A DNA stretch of 5,561 nt. It comes from Planctomycetia bacterium. GTDB lineage: Bacteria > Planctomycetota > Phycisphaerae > Phycisphaerales > SM1A02. The stretch is from contig SYGQ01000197.1 of assembly GCA_005799475.1 (NCBI GenBank), positions 1 to 5,561 on the forward strand. The letters run 5' to 3'. Shown here piece by piece: positions 1-5,561 of this stretch; the first letter of the stretch is position 1; every line of letters begins with the position of its first letter. The notes below the pieces were generated by a model. It saw nothing but the letters and a program-made list of their open reading frames with translations, was not told the origin of the DNA and searched no databases. A program made the translations under genes and the position numbers.

Positions 1-889
1 CGGCGACTTCGCCAATGGCGCGCAGGTCATCTTTGATCAGTTCCTCTGCAGCGGCGAGATCAAGTGGAACCGCGCCAACGGGCTCGTGCTCTTCCTCCCG
101 CACGGCTACGAGGGGCAGGGACCTGAGCACTCCTCCGCGCGCGTAGAGCGGTTTCTCCAACTCGCCGCGCAGGACAACATCGAAGTCGCCGCGCCGTCCA
201 CAACGGCGCAGATGTTCCACCTCCTGCGCCGGCAACTCAAGCGACCCTTTCGTAAGCCGCTCGTTGTCCTCACTCCCAAGAGCATGCTTCGACTGCACGA
301 GGCGCAGAGCCCAGGCTCGGCGTTCGTCCACGGCTCGTTCGCGCGAGTGATCGACGATCCTGCCGCCGCCACGATGGGGACAGTGACGCGGCTGTACCTG
401 TGCTCTGGCAAGTACTTCCACGAGCTCGCCGCGAAGCGCGCCCAGCTCAGCACAACCGGATGTGCGTTCGTGCGCGTCGAGCAACTTGCACCATTCCCTG
501 CGGACGAGATCGAGGCGATCTTGAAAAAGTACCGGGGTGCGAAGGTGTTCTGGGTGCAGGAAGAACACCGCAACAGTGGGCCGTTCCGATTCGTGCAGGC
601 GAATCTCCTTGATCGCTTCGGCGTGAACCCACAGTTCATTGGGCGTTGCGAGAGTGCAACGACCGCGGTCGGATCGACGAAGGCCCACGAGAAGCAGGGC
701 GCTGCCATTTTCGCCGAGGTCTTCCCGACATCGCCCGAGTCCGTCCCTGCCCCAGAGCCCATGACGACGGACGATCGATTGGTGCAGGGCGACACTCCAG
801 ACACTCGTACGGCGGAAGCTCACCCCCGTGGGCATTCTGGATCGAAGGCGGCGCGGCCGAGGAAATCTGCAGCATCCAAGGGGGCGTGA
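1..889 (+). CDS. sucA: 2-oxoglutarate dehydrogenase E1 component, 3' part (5' end outside window)
   Basis: E1 is the thiamine-diphosphate enzyme that decarboxylates 2-oxoglutarate and passes the succinyl group to the lipoyl arm of E2 in the cytoplasmic TCA-cycle complex. The reading frame is open from base 2, so 295 C-terminal residues are seen. The fragment opens with GDFANGAQVIFDQF and continues with LPHGYEGQGPEHSSAR and LVVLTPKSMLR, signatures of the SucA C-terminal transketolase-like domain. A later stretch, VQEEHRNSGPFRFVQ, also fits the family C-terminal region. The ThDP-binding half lies upstream of the window. The family usually ends near the AIFAEVF segment (about base 724). Here 54 more residues follow, rich in Pro, Ala, Ser and Thr and turning basic at the very end (KAARPRKSAASKGA). 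The gene sits 17 bases before sucB, so the two are almost certainly cotranscribed. An internal GTG at 86 is not the start, because clear homology extends upstream of it. Identity is very secure; the role of the tail is unknown. Confidence 0.96.
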   Translation, partial: GDFANGAQVIFDQFLCSGEIKWNRANGLVLFLPHGYEGQGPEHSSARVERFLQLAAQDNIEVAAPSTTAQMFHLLRRQLKRPFRKPLVVLTPKSMLRLHEAQSPGSAFVHGSFARVIDDPAAATMGTVTRLYLCSGKYFHELAAKRAQLSTTGCAFVRVEQLAPFPADEIEAILKKYRGAKVFWVQEEHRNSGPFRFVQANLLDRFGVNPQFIGRCESATTAVGSTKAHEKQGAAIFAEVFPTSPESVPAPEPMTTDDRLVQGDTPDTRTAEAHPRGHSGSKAARPRKSAASKGA

Positions 890-893
890 GGGA
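888..893 (+). promoter_or_regulatory. Probable ribosome binding site of sucB
   Basis: GAGGGA overlaps the sucA stop codon and ends 13 bases before the sucB ATG, a little farther than ideal. A weaker GAGAA lies at 896-900, six bases from the ATG. Either would place sucB initiation next to sucA termination, which fits translational coupling. Confidence 0.4.
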
Positions 894-906
894 ATGAGAA
901 CACACC

Positions 907-2112
907 ATGGTTGAAATCACCATCCCAAGTCCAGGCGAGTCCATCACCGAAGTTCGTCTTGGCAACTGGCGCAAGAGCGAGGGAGAATGGGTCGAGAAAG
1001 ACGAGCTCCTGAATGAGATCGAGTCTGACAAGGCGACGCTTGAAGTGCTGTCACCCGCGTCAGGACTGCTCTCGCTCAAAGCGAAGTCCGGGTCGGAGCA
1101 GAAAGTTGGTGCCCTTGTCGCGCGCGTGGACGAAAAGGCGAAACGACCTCCCGGCGCCATGCCGAGCACACCCGCGAAGCGCGTGGAGACGAAGTCAGCA
1201 CGGACCGAAGCCGCGAAGGCCGACGCGGGTTCGTCGCGTGTCTCGGGCGTTGCGAAGAAAGTCGCCGCCGAGCGCGGCATCGATGTGCGAGCGCTCGATG
1301 GCACTGGGCCATCGGGACGCGTGATGAAGATCGATGTCGAGGTGGCGGCAGCGGCGGGCGCTTCGGCACCGACGCCACCGACCGCACGCGCACCCGAGGG
1401 AGCACGAACAGTTCGCCGCGAGAAGATGACTCGTCTGCGCATGAAGATCGCAGAGCGGCTTGTGGCGGCCCAGCACAACGCGGCGATGCTCACGACCTTC
1501 AACGAGGTGGACATGACTGAGGTGATTCGGCTCCGCGCCGAGCACAAGGGGCCATTCGAGAAGGCGCATGGTGTCGGGCTCGGATTCATGGGCTTCTTCA
1601 TCAGCGCGTGCGTCACGGCGCTTCAGAAGTATCCGCGAGCCAACGCGTATCTCGTCGGTGACGAGCTTGAGTATCACGACTTCGTCGATGTCGGGGTGGC
1701 AGTCGGTACCGACCGCGGCCTCGTCGTCCCCGTGATGCGCAACGCCGAGCGGATGGGGCTCGCCGATGCGGAGCGAACCCTGCGCGATCTGGCCCTCAGG
1801 GCTCGCGAGAGCAAGCTATCGGTCGACGAGATGACAGGCGGCACCTTCACGATCTCCAACGGTGGTGTGTACGGATCGCTCATGTCGACGCCAATTCTCA
1901 ACCCACCGCAGTCCGCGATCCTCGGCATGCACGCGATCAAGAAGCGTGCGGTCGAAGACCCGCACAATGCGGGTTCTGTCTCCATTCGTCCCATGATGTA
2001 TCTCGCCCTTTCCTATGACCACCGAGTGATCGATGGCGCCGAAGCCGTCGGCTTCCTCGTGGCCGTCAAGGACTGCATCGAGAATCCCGGTCGCCTGCTT
2101 CTTGGAGTCTGA
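907..2112 (+). CDS. sucB: Dihydrolipoyllysine-residue succinyltransferase (E2 of 2-oxoglutarate dehydrogenase)
   Basis: E2 forms the core of the 2-oxoglutarate dehydrogenase complex and moves the succinyl group from its lipoyl arm to CoA. At 401 residues it is close to the E. coli protein (405). An N-terminal lipoyl domain (about 1-76) has the lipoylation site K42 in ESDKATLEV. A charged, Ala/Pro/Lys-rich linker follows (about 77-108). The peripheral subunit-binding domain spans about 109-145 (VAAERGIDVRALDGTGPSGR). A second Ala/Pro linker leads to the acyltransferase domain from about 168 to the end. The catalytic motif is SYDHRVIDG, with H372 and D376 of HxxxD. The ending EAVGFLVAVKDCIENPGRLLL is typical of SucB rather than the pyruvate dehydrogenase E2, and the sucA neighbour agrees. 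The ATG at 907 gives a lipoyl domain that begins directly, so the start is secure. The protein has one lipoyl domain. No E3 gene follows immediately. Confidence 0.97.
   Translation: MVEITIPSPGESITEVRLGNWRKSEGEWVEKDELLNEIESDKATLEVLSPASGLLSLKAKSGSEQKVGALVARVDEKAKRPPGAMPSTPAKRVETKSARTEAAKADAGSSRVSGVAKKVAAERGIDVRALDGTGPSGRVMKIDVEVAAAAGASAPTPPTARAPEGARTVRREKMTRLRMKIAERLVAAQHNAAMLTTFNEVDMTEVIRLRAEHKGPFEKAHGVGLGFMGFFISACVTALQKYPRANAYLVGDELEYHDFVDVGVAVGTDRGLVVPVMRNAERMGLADAERTLRDLALRARESKLSVDEMTGGTFTISNGGVYGSLMSTPILNPPQSAILGMHAIKKRAVEDPHNAGSVSIRPMMYLALSYDHRVIDGAEAVGFLVAVKDCIENPGRLLLGV
2104..2107 (+). promoter_or_regulatory. Ribosome binding site of the lipoprotein gene, inside the sucB end
   Basis: GGAG lies within the last codons of sucB, six bases before the ATG at 2114. 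The spacing is good and decides this start over the in-frame ATG at 2033, which lies inside sucB and would put about 27 extra residues before the signal peptide. Confidence 0.6.
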
Positions 2113-2113
2113 C

Positions 2114-2680
2114 ATGCTTCACCGTGAATGGATCGCCCGTGCCGCGACGGCGGCGTTGTCGTGTTGCGCACTCATGGCCTGCAACGGAAGTGACGACGCG
2201 ACGCCCCCACCACCGACCCCGGCCGTCCCGACGGCCACGGCTCCGCCGAGTGCGCAGGCTCCCCCAGCACCGAACGCCGATATTGTGGGTGTCGCAACGC
2301 GCCTCGGCGCCGCATACGCCGCGCGCGCGAAGTTTGTTGAGGCAATGGCCAAGGGCGCGACGCTGTCAGCCGCGGACACGCAGTCGTACTGGCAGGCCTC
2401 CGCCGATGCGGCGTCGATTTGCGATGAGATCGACCGGTACACGCGCAAGAACCCGCGCTCGAAGCGACAAATGACCGAAGCCCTGGAGAAGTACGCCAAG
2501 GCATCCATCATCCGAAACACAAAGGCGAGCAGTGCGCTCGACAAGGCACGCAAAGCAGGATCAGGCGGGAAGCCCGCCAGCCCCGCCCCTGCTGACCTCG
2601 CGGCGACGATCAACAAACACGGCATGGTCGAGATGCGCGTGAAGGGCATGATGTCCTACCGAAAAGACGAGATGGAGTAG
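2114..2680 (+). CDS. Predicted lipoprotein of unknown function
   Basis: I do not recognise this 188-residue protein. Its first 23 residues look like a lipoprotein signal peptide: arginines at 4 and 9, an Ala-rich hydrophobic stretch (10-20) and a lipobox LMAC with the candidate lipidated C23. Residues 24-28 (NGSDD) begin the mature part. Acidic residues after the Cys might favour inner-membrane retention by the E. coli +2 rule, but that rule is not general. Residues 30-55 form a Pro/Ala/Thr-rich tether. The rest (about 58-140) is Ala-, Lys- and Glu-rich and probably helical. A short Gly/Pro/Ala hinge near 145-153 precedes a Met-rich, charged C-terminal segment. I see no catalytic motif. The ATG is one base after the sucB stop and has a good GGAG, so it is probably the last gene of the suc operon. 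That position implies shared expression, not necessarily a role in the TCA cycle. The lipoprotein call rests on the lipobox; function is open. Confidence 0.78.
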   Translation: MLHREWIARAATAALSCCALMACNGSDDATPPPPTPAVPTATAPPSAQAPPAPNADIVGVATRLGAAYAARAKFVEAMAKGATLSAADTQSYWQASADAASICDEIDRYTRKNPRSKRQMTEALEKYAKASIIRNTKASSALDKARKAGSGGKPASPAPADLAATINKHGMVEMRVKGMMSYRKDEME

Positions 2681-2684
2681 CGGC
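2681..2684. other. Convergent junction of the two transcription units
   Basis: Only four bases separate the TAG of the lipoprotein gene (2678-2680) from the TGA of ftsI (read leftward, 2687-2685). No stem-loop followed by a T-run is visible on either strand here, so any terminator must lie inside the opposing gene, or termination is Rho-dependent. Confidence 0.85.
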
Positions 2685-4712
2685 TCAGCGCGGCGCCCGC
2701 GCCCCGGCTGGCTTCACACCCGATGGCGGCCGCGGGGAAACTCCCGGCGACGCACTTCGCCAGGGGGCCGCGGCGGCCGCTCGCGCGGTGGGCGCATCCG
2801 GTGCACTCTCGGCAGCAAGGTCGCCGTCGGCATCAAGATCGGCAGTGAGTTCGAGCGCGGCGGCGACGCGGTCCTTCGCGTCCGGCGGGAGATCCGACCC
2901 GCTCGCGAGGATCGCCGAGCGGCGCGCAGCGAGTTGATCGGGCTTCACACCGAGGTACTGGAGCGACTCGTCGATCACATCACGAACCACGGGACCTGCG
3001 ATCGATCCGCCAAAGTGGCCGTGCTTCTTGTCCGGATCGTCGATGACGCAGAGCACCACAATGCGCGGATGCTCAAAGGGGGCGCCTGCGATGAAGCTCG
3101 AGACATAGCGATCTTCGAAGTAACCCTTCCCCTGTCCTGCGGGCTTGGGGAGTTGCGCGGTACCGGACTTTCCAAACATCCGGTAGATCGCGCTTTGCGC
3201 CTTGCGACCGGTGCCCTCGACCACGACGCCCTCCATGGCCTCGCGCGTCTCGAGCGCGATGCCGGGCGCGATGACAGGTGTCGACGGCGTCTGGATGATG
3301 CGGCCGTCGGGCCCTAGGAGGAGCGAGATCCGCGGGGCAGGGAGTCGGCCGCCGTTACAAAACGCACTAAACGCCCGCACCATCTGCATAGGTGTGACCG
3401 CGATCTCATGGCCCATGGCGACCGAGGTCTGCGTGTAGTTCGACCATGCAGCTTCGTCGGTCACGAGACCCGCCGTCTCGCCGGGGAGCCCAACTTTCGT
3501 TGGCGTACCAAACCCGAACCGCTCGACGACGAGATCGTGCATCTGCTCAAACGACATTCGCTCGCCGGCCATGGCCATCCCCGAGTTGAGGCTCTTGATG
3601 AGCACTGTCTTCCACGAGACCGGACCGTAGTACTTCACATCGCGGATCGCCCGACCGAACGCGGTGCGGTACGGTCCATTCGATGGCGTCGGCAGGCGCG
3701 ACTGCGGCGTGAAGACTCCGCATTCGGTCGCGGCGGCCCAGACAAACGGTTTGAATGTTGAGCCTGGCTCGTAGGGGTCGGTGATGTTCCGATTGCGGCC
3801 GAGCGCGGGATGGATGGCCCGCGATGGATCATCGGTGACTTCCGCCCATCCCTTGCGCCGTCGCAGAATGTCGACCATCGCGAGCACATCGCCCGTCTGC
3901 GGGTCGAGCGCCACGAGTCGACCACCGCCAGCGTTGTACTGTCGCACCGCCTCGGCGAGCCGCCGCTCCGCGATGTCCTGGAGCACAAGATCGATCGAGA
4001 GCCGGACATCATCGCCATCGTCGGGAGCGACGAACGCTTCGTCATCAATGTGCAGAACATTGCGCTGCACATCGCGCAGGAAGGTGAGCTTCCCGTCGCT
4101 GGCGTGCAGCTGGTCTTCGAAAGCGAGTTCGGCGCCCGCGAGCCCCTTGTGTTCGAAGCCCACCTTGCCCACGATCCCTGCCCCCACTGATCCCTGCGGA
4201 TACTCCCGCACGGACTTCGTCTCCGTGCCAAGGCCGTCGAGTTTGAGGCCTCTCACCGCATCGAGTTCGGCCTCGGTGAGATCGGTATCGAGGACGACAT
4301 ACCGATCGTCGCGTCGCGTGCGGAGGATCCGCTCAATCGCCTCGGGGTCGCGCCCGAGCGCGGAGCCGAGCGCCGTCGCGGCCTCGTGGAATGGATCCGA
4401 CGGACGAGCATTCGGATCGCGCGCGAGCCCATCGCGGATGCGATCATTCCCCTTTCGCCAGAGCGTGACCGGATCGACGAACAGACGGTAGCCAACGACA
4501 CTCGTGGCGAGGACTCGTCCGCGTCGATCGAGAATGCGTCCGCGCGCGGCCAACTCCGCCGATGTCGATGTCCGCGAACCCATCGCCGAGTCAAGGCGCC
4601 CGGGGGCAAAGGTCTTGAGCTGGGCGACGCGCAACAGCGTGAGCCCGAGTGCCGCGATCGTGGCCACAACAATGCCCCGCGTCCACGCGCGGATGCGCGC
4701 GTCGGGTGTCAT
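2685..4712 (-). CDS. ftsI: Class B penicillin-binding protein, FtsI/PBP3-type peptidoglycan transpeptidase
   Basis: This membrane-anchored DD-transpeptidase cross-links septal peptidoglycan. Of its 675 residues, 1-12 are cytoplasmic and basic, and about 13-32 form the single membrane helix. The PBP dimerisation (pedestal) domain follows, opening with RGRILDRRGRVLATS near 57-71. The transpeptidase domain runs from about 260 to 585 with all three active-site motifs: S318-T-F-K321 (nucleophile serine), S374-L-N376 (SxN) and K515-S-G-T518. The GHEIAVTPMQ segment near 434 is also typical of this family. No PASTA domain is present. Residues 593-675 form a family-atypical tail, Ala/Pro/Asp-rich, which makes the protein longer than E. 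coli FtsI (588). The ATG overlaps the stop of the upstream FtsL-like gene (ATGA), supporting this start and translational coupling. PBP2 (MrdA) or a SpoVD-like paralog is possible, but the FtsL-like neighbour favours FtsI. A bound beta-lactam would acylate S318. Confidence 0.93.
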   Translation of the reverse strand: MTPDARIRAWTRGIVVATIAALGLTLLRVAQLKTFAPGRLDSAMGSRTSTSAELAARGRILDRRGRVLATSVVGYRLFVDPVTLWRKGNDRIRDGLARDPNARPSDPFHEAATALGSALGRDPEAIERILRTRRDDRYVVLDTDLTEAELDAVRGLKLDGLGTETKSVREYPQGSVGAGIVGKVGFEHKGLAGAELAFEDQLHASDGKLTFLRDVQRNVLHIDDEAFVAPDDGDDVRLSIDLVLQDIAERRLAEAVRQYNAGGGRLVALDPQTGDVLAMVDILRRRKGWAEVTDDPSRAIHPALGRNRNITDPYEPGSTFKPFVWAAATECGVFTPQSRLPTPSNGPYRTAFGRAIRDVKYYGPVSWKTVLIKSLNSGMAMAGERMSFEQMHDLVVERFGFGTPTKVGLPGETAGLVTDEAAWSNYTQTSVAMGHEIAVTPMQMVRAFSAFCNGGRLPAPRISLLLGPDGRIIQTPSTPVIAPGIALETREAMEGVVVEGTGRKAQSAIYRMFGKSGTAQLPKPAGQGKGYFEDRYVSSFIAGAPFEHPRIVVLCVIDDPDKKHGHFGGSIAGPVVRDVIDESLQYLGVKPDQLAARRSAILASGSDLPPDAKDRVAAALELTADLDADGDLAAESAPDAPTARAAAAAPWRSASPGVSPRPPSGVKPAGARAPR

Positions 4713-5008
4713 CCCCCGAGCTCCACTGGCGCCAACGCCTCGGCGTCGGAAGATCGGCCTTCTTCGAGCCGGTAGGGAATCGCGCGCCAGCGGCGATCGA
4801 GGCGATCGACGGCGGCACGAACCTCTTCGGGGCGCGTGCGGCGAGCAATCTCGGCGCGAAGCGTCCAGAGAGTTCGCTCTTGCTCGAGCATGCGCCAGTG
4901 TGCCCGCGAGATGTCTCGCGCGAGTTCGTAGCGCTGCTGCCGCTGCACGAGGACGCCGCAGGCGAGCACGCCGATGCCGATGACGAGGGCGACTATTTTG
5001 GCAAACAC
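4709..5008 (-). CDS. ftsL: FtsL-like small division protein (one membrane helix plus coiled coil)
   Basis: FtsL is a bitopic divisome protein that pairs with FtsB and helps activate FtsWI. This 99-residue product has the right architecture rather than recognisable sequence, as expected for a fast-evolving family. It has a very short N terminus (MFAK), a hydrophobic helix at about 5-21 and a probable coiled coil at about 22-58 with spaced hydrophobics such as L29, I33, M40, L47, L50 and I54. A charged, Arg-rich periplasmic segment follows (59-85), ending in an acidic tail. The start is GTG at 5008; no other likely start lies in frame nearby and no strong ribosome binding site is visible, so initiation may depend on coupling to the LysM gene, whose stop is eight bases upstream. 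Its TGA overlaps the ftsI ATG by four bases. FtsL directly before ftsI is the classic dcw order. A FtsB/DivIC-type protein is the main alternative. Confidence 0.66.
   Translation of the reverse strand: MFAKIVALVIGIGVLACGVLVQRQQRYELARDISRAHWRMLEQERTLWTLRAEIARRTRPEEVRAAVDRLDRRWRAIPYRLEEGRSSDAEALAPVELGG
4721..4724 (-). promoter_or_regulatory. Ribosome binding site of ftsI
   Basis: Read on the minus strand this is GGAG, eight bases before the ftsI ATG and inside the last codons of the FtsL-like gene. It supports the start at 4712 and coupled translation across the ATGA overlap. Confidence 0.6.
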
Positions 5009-5016
5009 GGCGAGCG

Positions 5017-5561
5017 TTAGTTCGCAGCAGGGATGCGAAGGGTCTTGCCGATCTTGAGTTCCGTCGGGCTCTTCAGGCGATCCTTGTTCGCGTCATAGAG
5101 GAGTTGCCACTTTTTCGCGGAGCCCATCTCGCGTGCGGCAATGGCTCCAAGCGTGTCGCCCTTTTGCACGGTGTATTCGCGCTCAGCGGCGACCGTAGGC
5201 GATGGGGCAACGACGGGGGCGAGGACTGCGGGATCGGGCGACGGAAGTGCCGGCGCGGGCACTTCCCCTCGCAACACGCTCACGGACGGAATGCGAATCG
5301 TCATCCCCTTCTTTAGCCGCGTCGGATTGGTGATCGTGCCCTTGTTGAATTCGGCGAGTTCTTTCCAGAGATTGCCGTTGCCATATCGCGCCTGGCAGAT
5401 CTTGTAGAGGGTCTCTCCCTCCTTGAGCGAGTAGAGCTCCGCCGGTACGCCCGGTGGGACGACGGACGCGTGCGCCTGCGAAGCACCGGGCATTGGCTCG
5501 AGCGGCTGGACGCGACCGAGTGTGTGTGCATCCTGAAACTGCACGGGTTGGATCGAGACCG
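5017..5561 (-). CDS. Two-LysM-domain cell-wall-binding protein (N terminus outside window)
   Basis: LysM domains bind the N-acetylglucosamine-containing glycan of peptidoglycan. Counting from the GTG at 5544, the first LysM spans about 37-86 (LKEGETLYKICQARYG ... KKGMTIRIP) and the second about 124-172 (VQKGDTLGAIAAREMG ... KIGKTLRIP). A Pro/Ala/Val-rich linker joins them (about 94-120). Each shows the usual GxTL(x)xIa opening and the closing (K)xGxxLxIP strand. The frame stays open beyond 5544 to the window edge (reading VSIQPVQFQ), and no signal peptide or membrane helix is seen, so the true start and probably a membrane anchor lie to the right of the window. No hydrolase or peptidase domain is present in the visible part. 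It ends eight bases before the FtsL-like gene in the same direction, so all three genes are probably one operon. That suggests a role in envelope growth or division, but the exact job is inferred. Confidence 0.9.
   Translation of the reverse strand, partial: VSIQPVQFQDAHTLGRVQPLEPMPGASQAHASVVPPGVPAELYSLKEGETLYKICQARYGNGNLWKELAEFNKGTITNPTRLKKGMTIRIPSVSVLRGEVPAPALPSPDPAVLAPVVAPSPTVAAEREYTVQKGDTLGAIAAREMGSAKKWQLLYDANKDRLKSPTELKIGKTLRIPAAN

Noticed and set aside
646..897. 83-codon plus-strand frame overlapping the SucA tail, considered as a sign of a frameshift
   Set aside because: Its product resembles no SucA ending, while the SucA frame itself stays homologous up to about base 724 and then ends just before sucB in a normal operon layout.
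636..1616. Long antisense open frame of 326 codons opposite the sucA end and sucB
   Set aside because: It lies opposite two securely identified genes, its product is Ser/Arg/Ala-rich without any recognisable domain, and such shadow frames are expected in GC-rich DNA.
2033..2113. Earlier in-frame ATG for the lipoprotein gene
   Set aside because: It lies inside sucB and would put 27 non-signal-like residues before a good lipoprotein signal peptide; the ATG at 2114 has its own GGAG and directly begins the signal.
2564..2578. Perfect 6-bp hairpin GGCGGG-AAG-CCCGCC with a weaker outer GCAGG/CCTGC pair (2555-2592)
   Set aside because: It lies inside the lipoprotein gene about 100 bases before its stop, at the Gly/Pro hinge, and no T-run follows, so it is not a credible intrinsic terminator; GC-rich coding sequence makes such stems by chance.
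3781..4491. 236-codon plus-strand frame inside ftsI
   Set aside because: The translation is Ser/Arg-rich low complexity and sits fully opposite the conserved FtsI pedestal and transpeptidase regions, so it is a shadow of ftsI codon use.
5542..5544. GTG as the true start of the LysM protein
   Set aside because: The frame stays open upstream to the window edge and no signal peptide or membrane anchor follows the GTG, so the real start is probably outside the window.

Overview
This is a GC-rich, gene-dense bacterial window (roughly 60-65 % GC by eye) with almost no intergenic DNA. It holds two gene blocks that converge at about 2681-2684. I find no RNA gene, insertion sequence, CRISPR array, attachment site or origin. 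The gene set is mostly housekeeping, and I do not see a convincing new multi-gene system.

Left block (+ strand, 1-2680): the 3' part of sucA (2-oxoglutarate dehydrogenase E1), complete sucB (dihydrolipoyl succinyltransferase E2) 17 bases downstream, then a small predicted lipoprotein of unknown function whose ATG follows the sucB stop by one base. SucA and SucB form the E1-E2 core that turns 2-oxoglutarate into succinyl-CoA in the TCA cycle. The E3 (lpd) gene is not visible. The SucA homolog carries a 54-residue Pro/Ala-rich, finally basic tail beyond the usual family end.

Right block (- strand, 5561-2685): a protein with two LysM domains whose start lies beyond the window edge, then a small one-helix coiled-coil protein that fits FtsL, then a class B penicillin-binding protein of the FtsI type. 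The last two overlap by four bases (ATGA). Together they look like a piece of a division/cell-wall (dcw-type) cluster: FtsI cross-links septal peptidoglycan, FtsL would anchor and regulate it, and the LysM protein would bind peptidoglycan. Where most dcw clusters have rsmH before ftsL and murE after ftsI, this one has a LysM gene before and the convergent suc operon after.

Organism: the layout, the wording of the FtsI motifs (for example a GHEIAVTP segment) and the LysM-FtsL-FtsI order suggest a member of Planctomycetota, perhaps Phycisphaerae. This is inference from general resemblance only; no marker gene here settles it.
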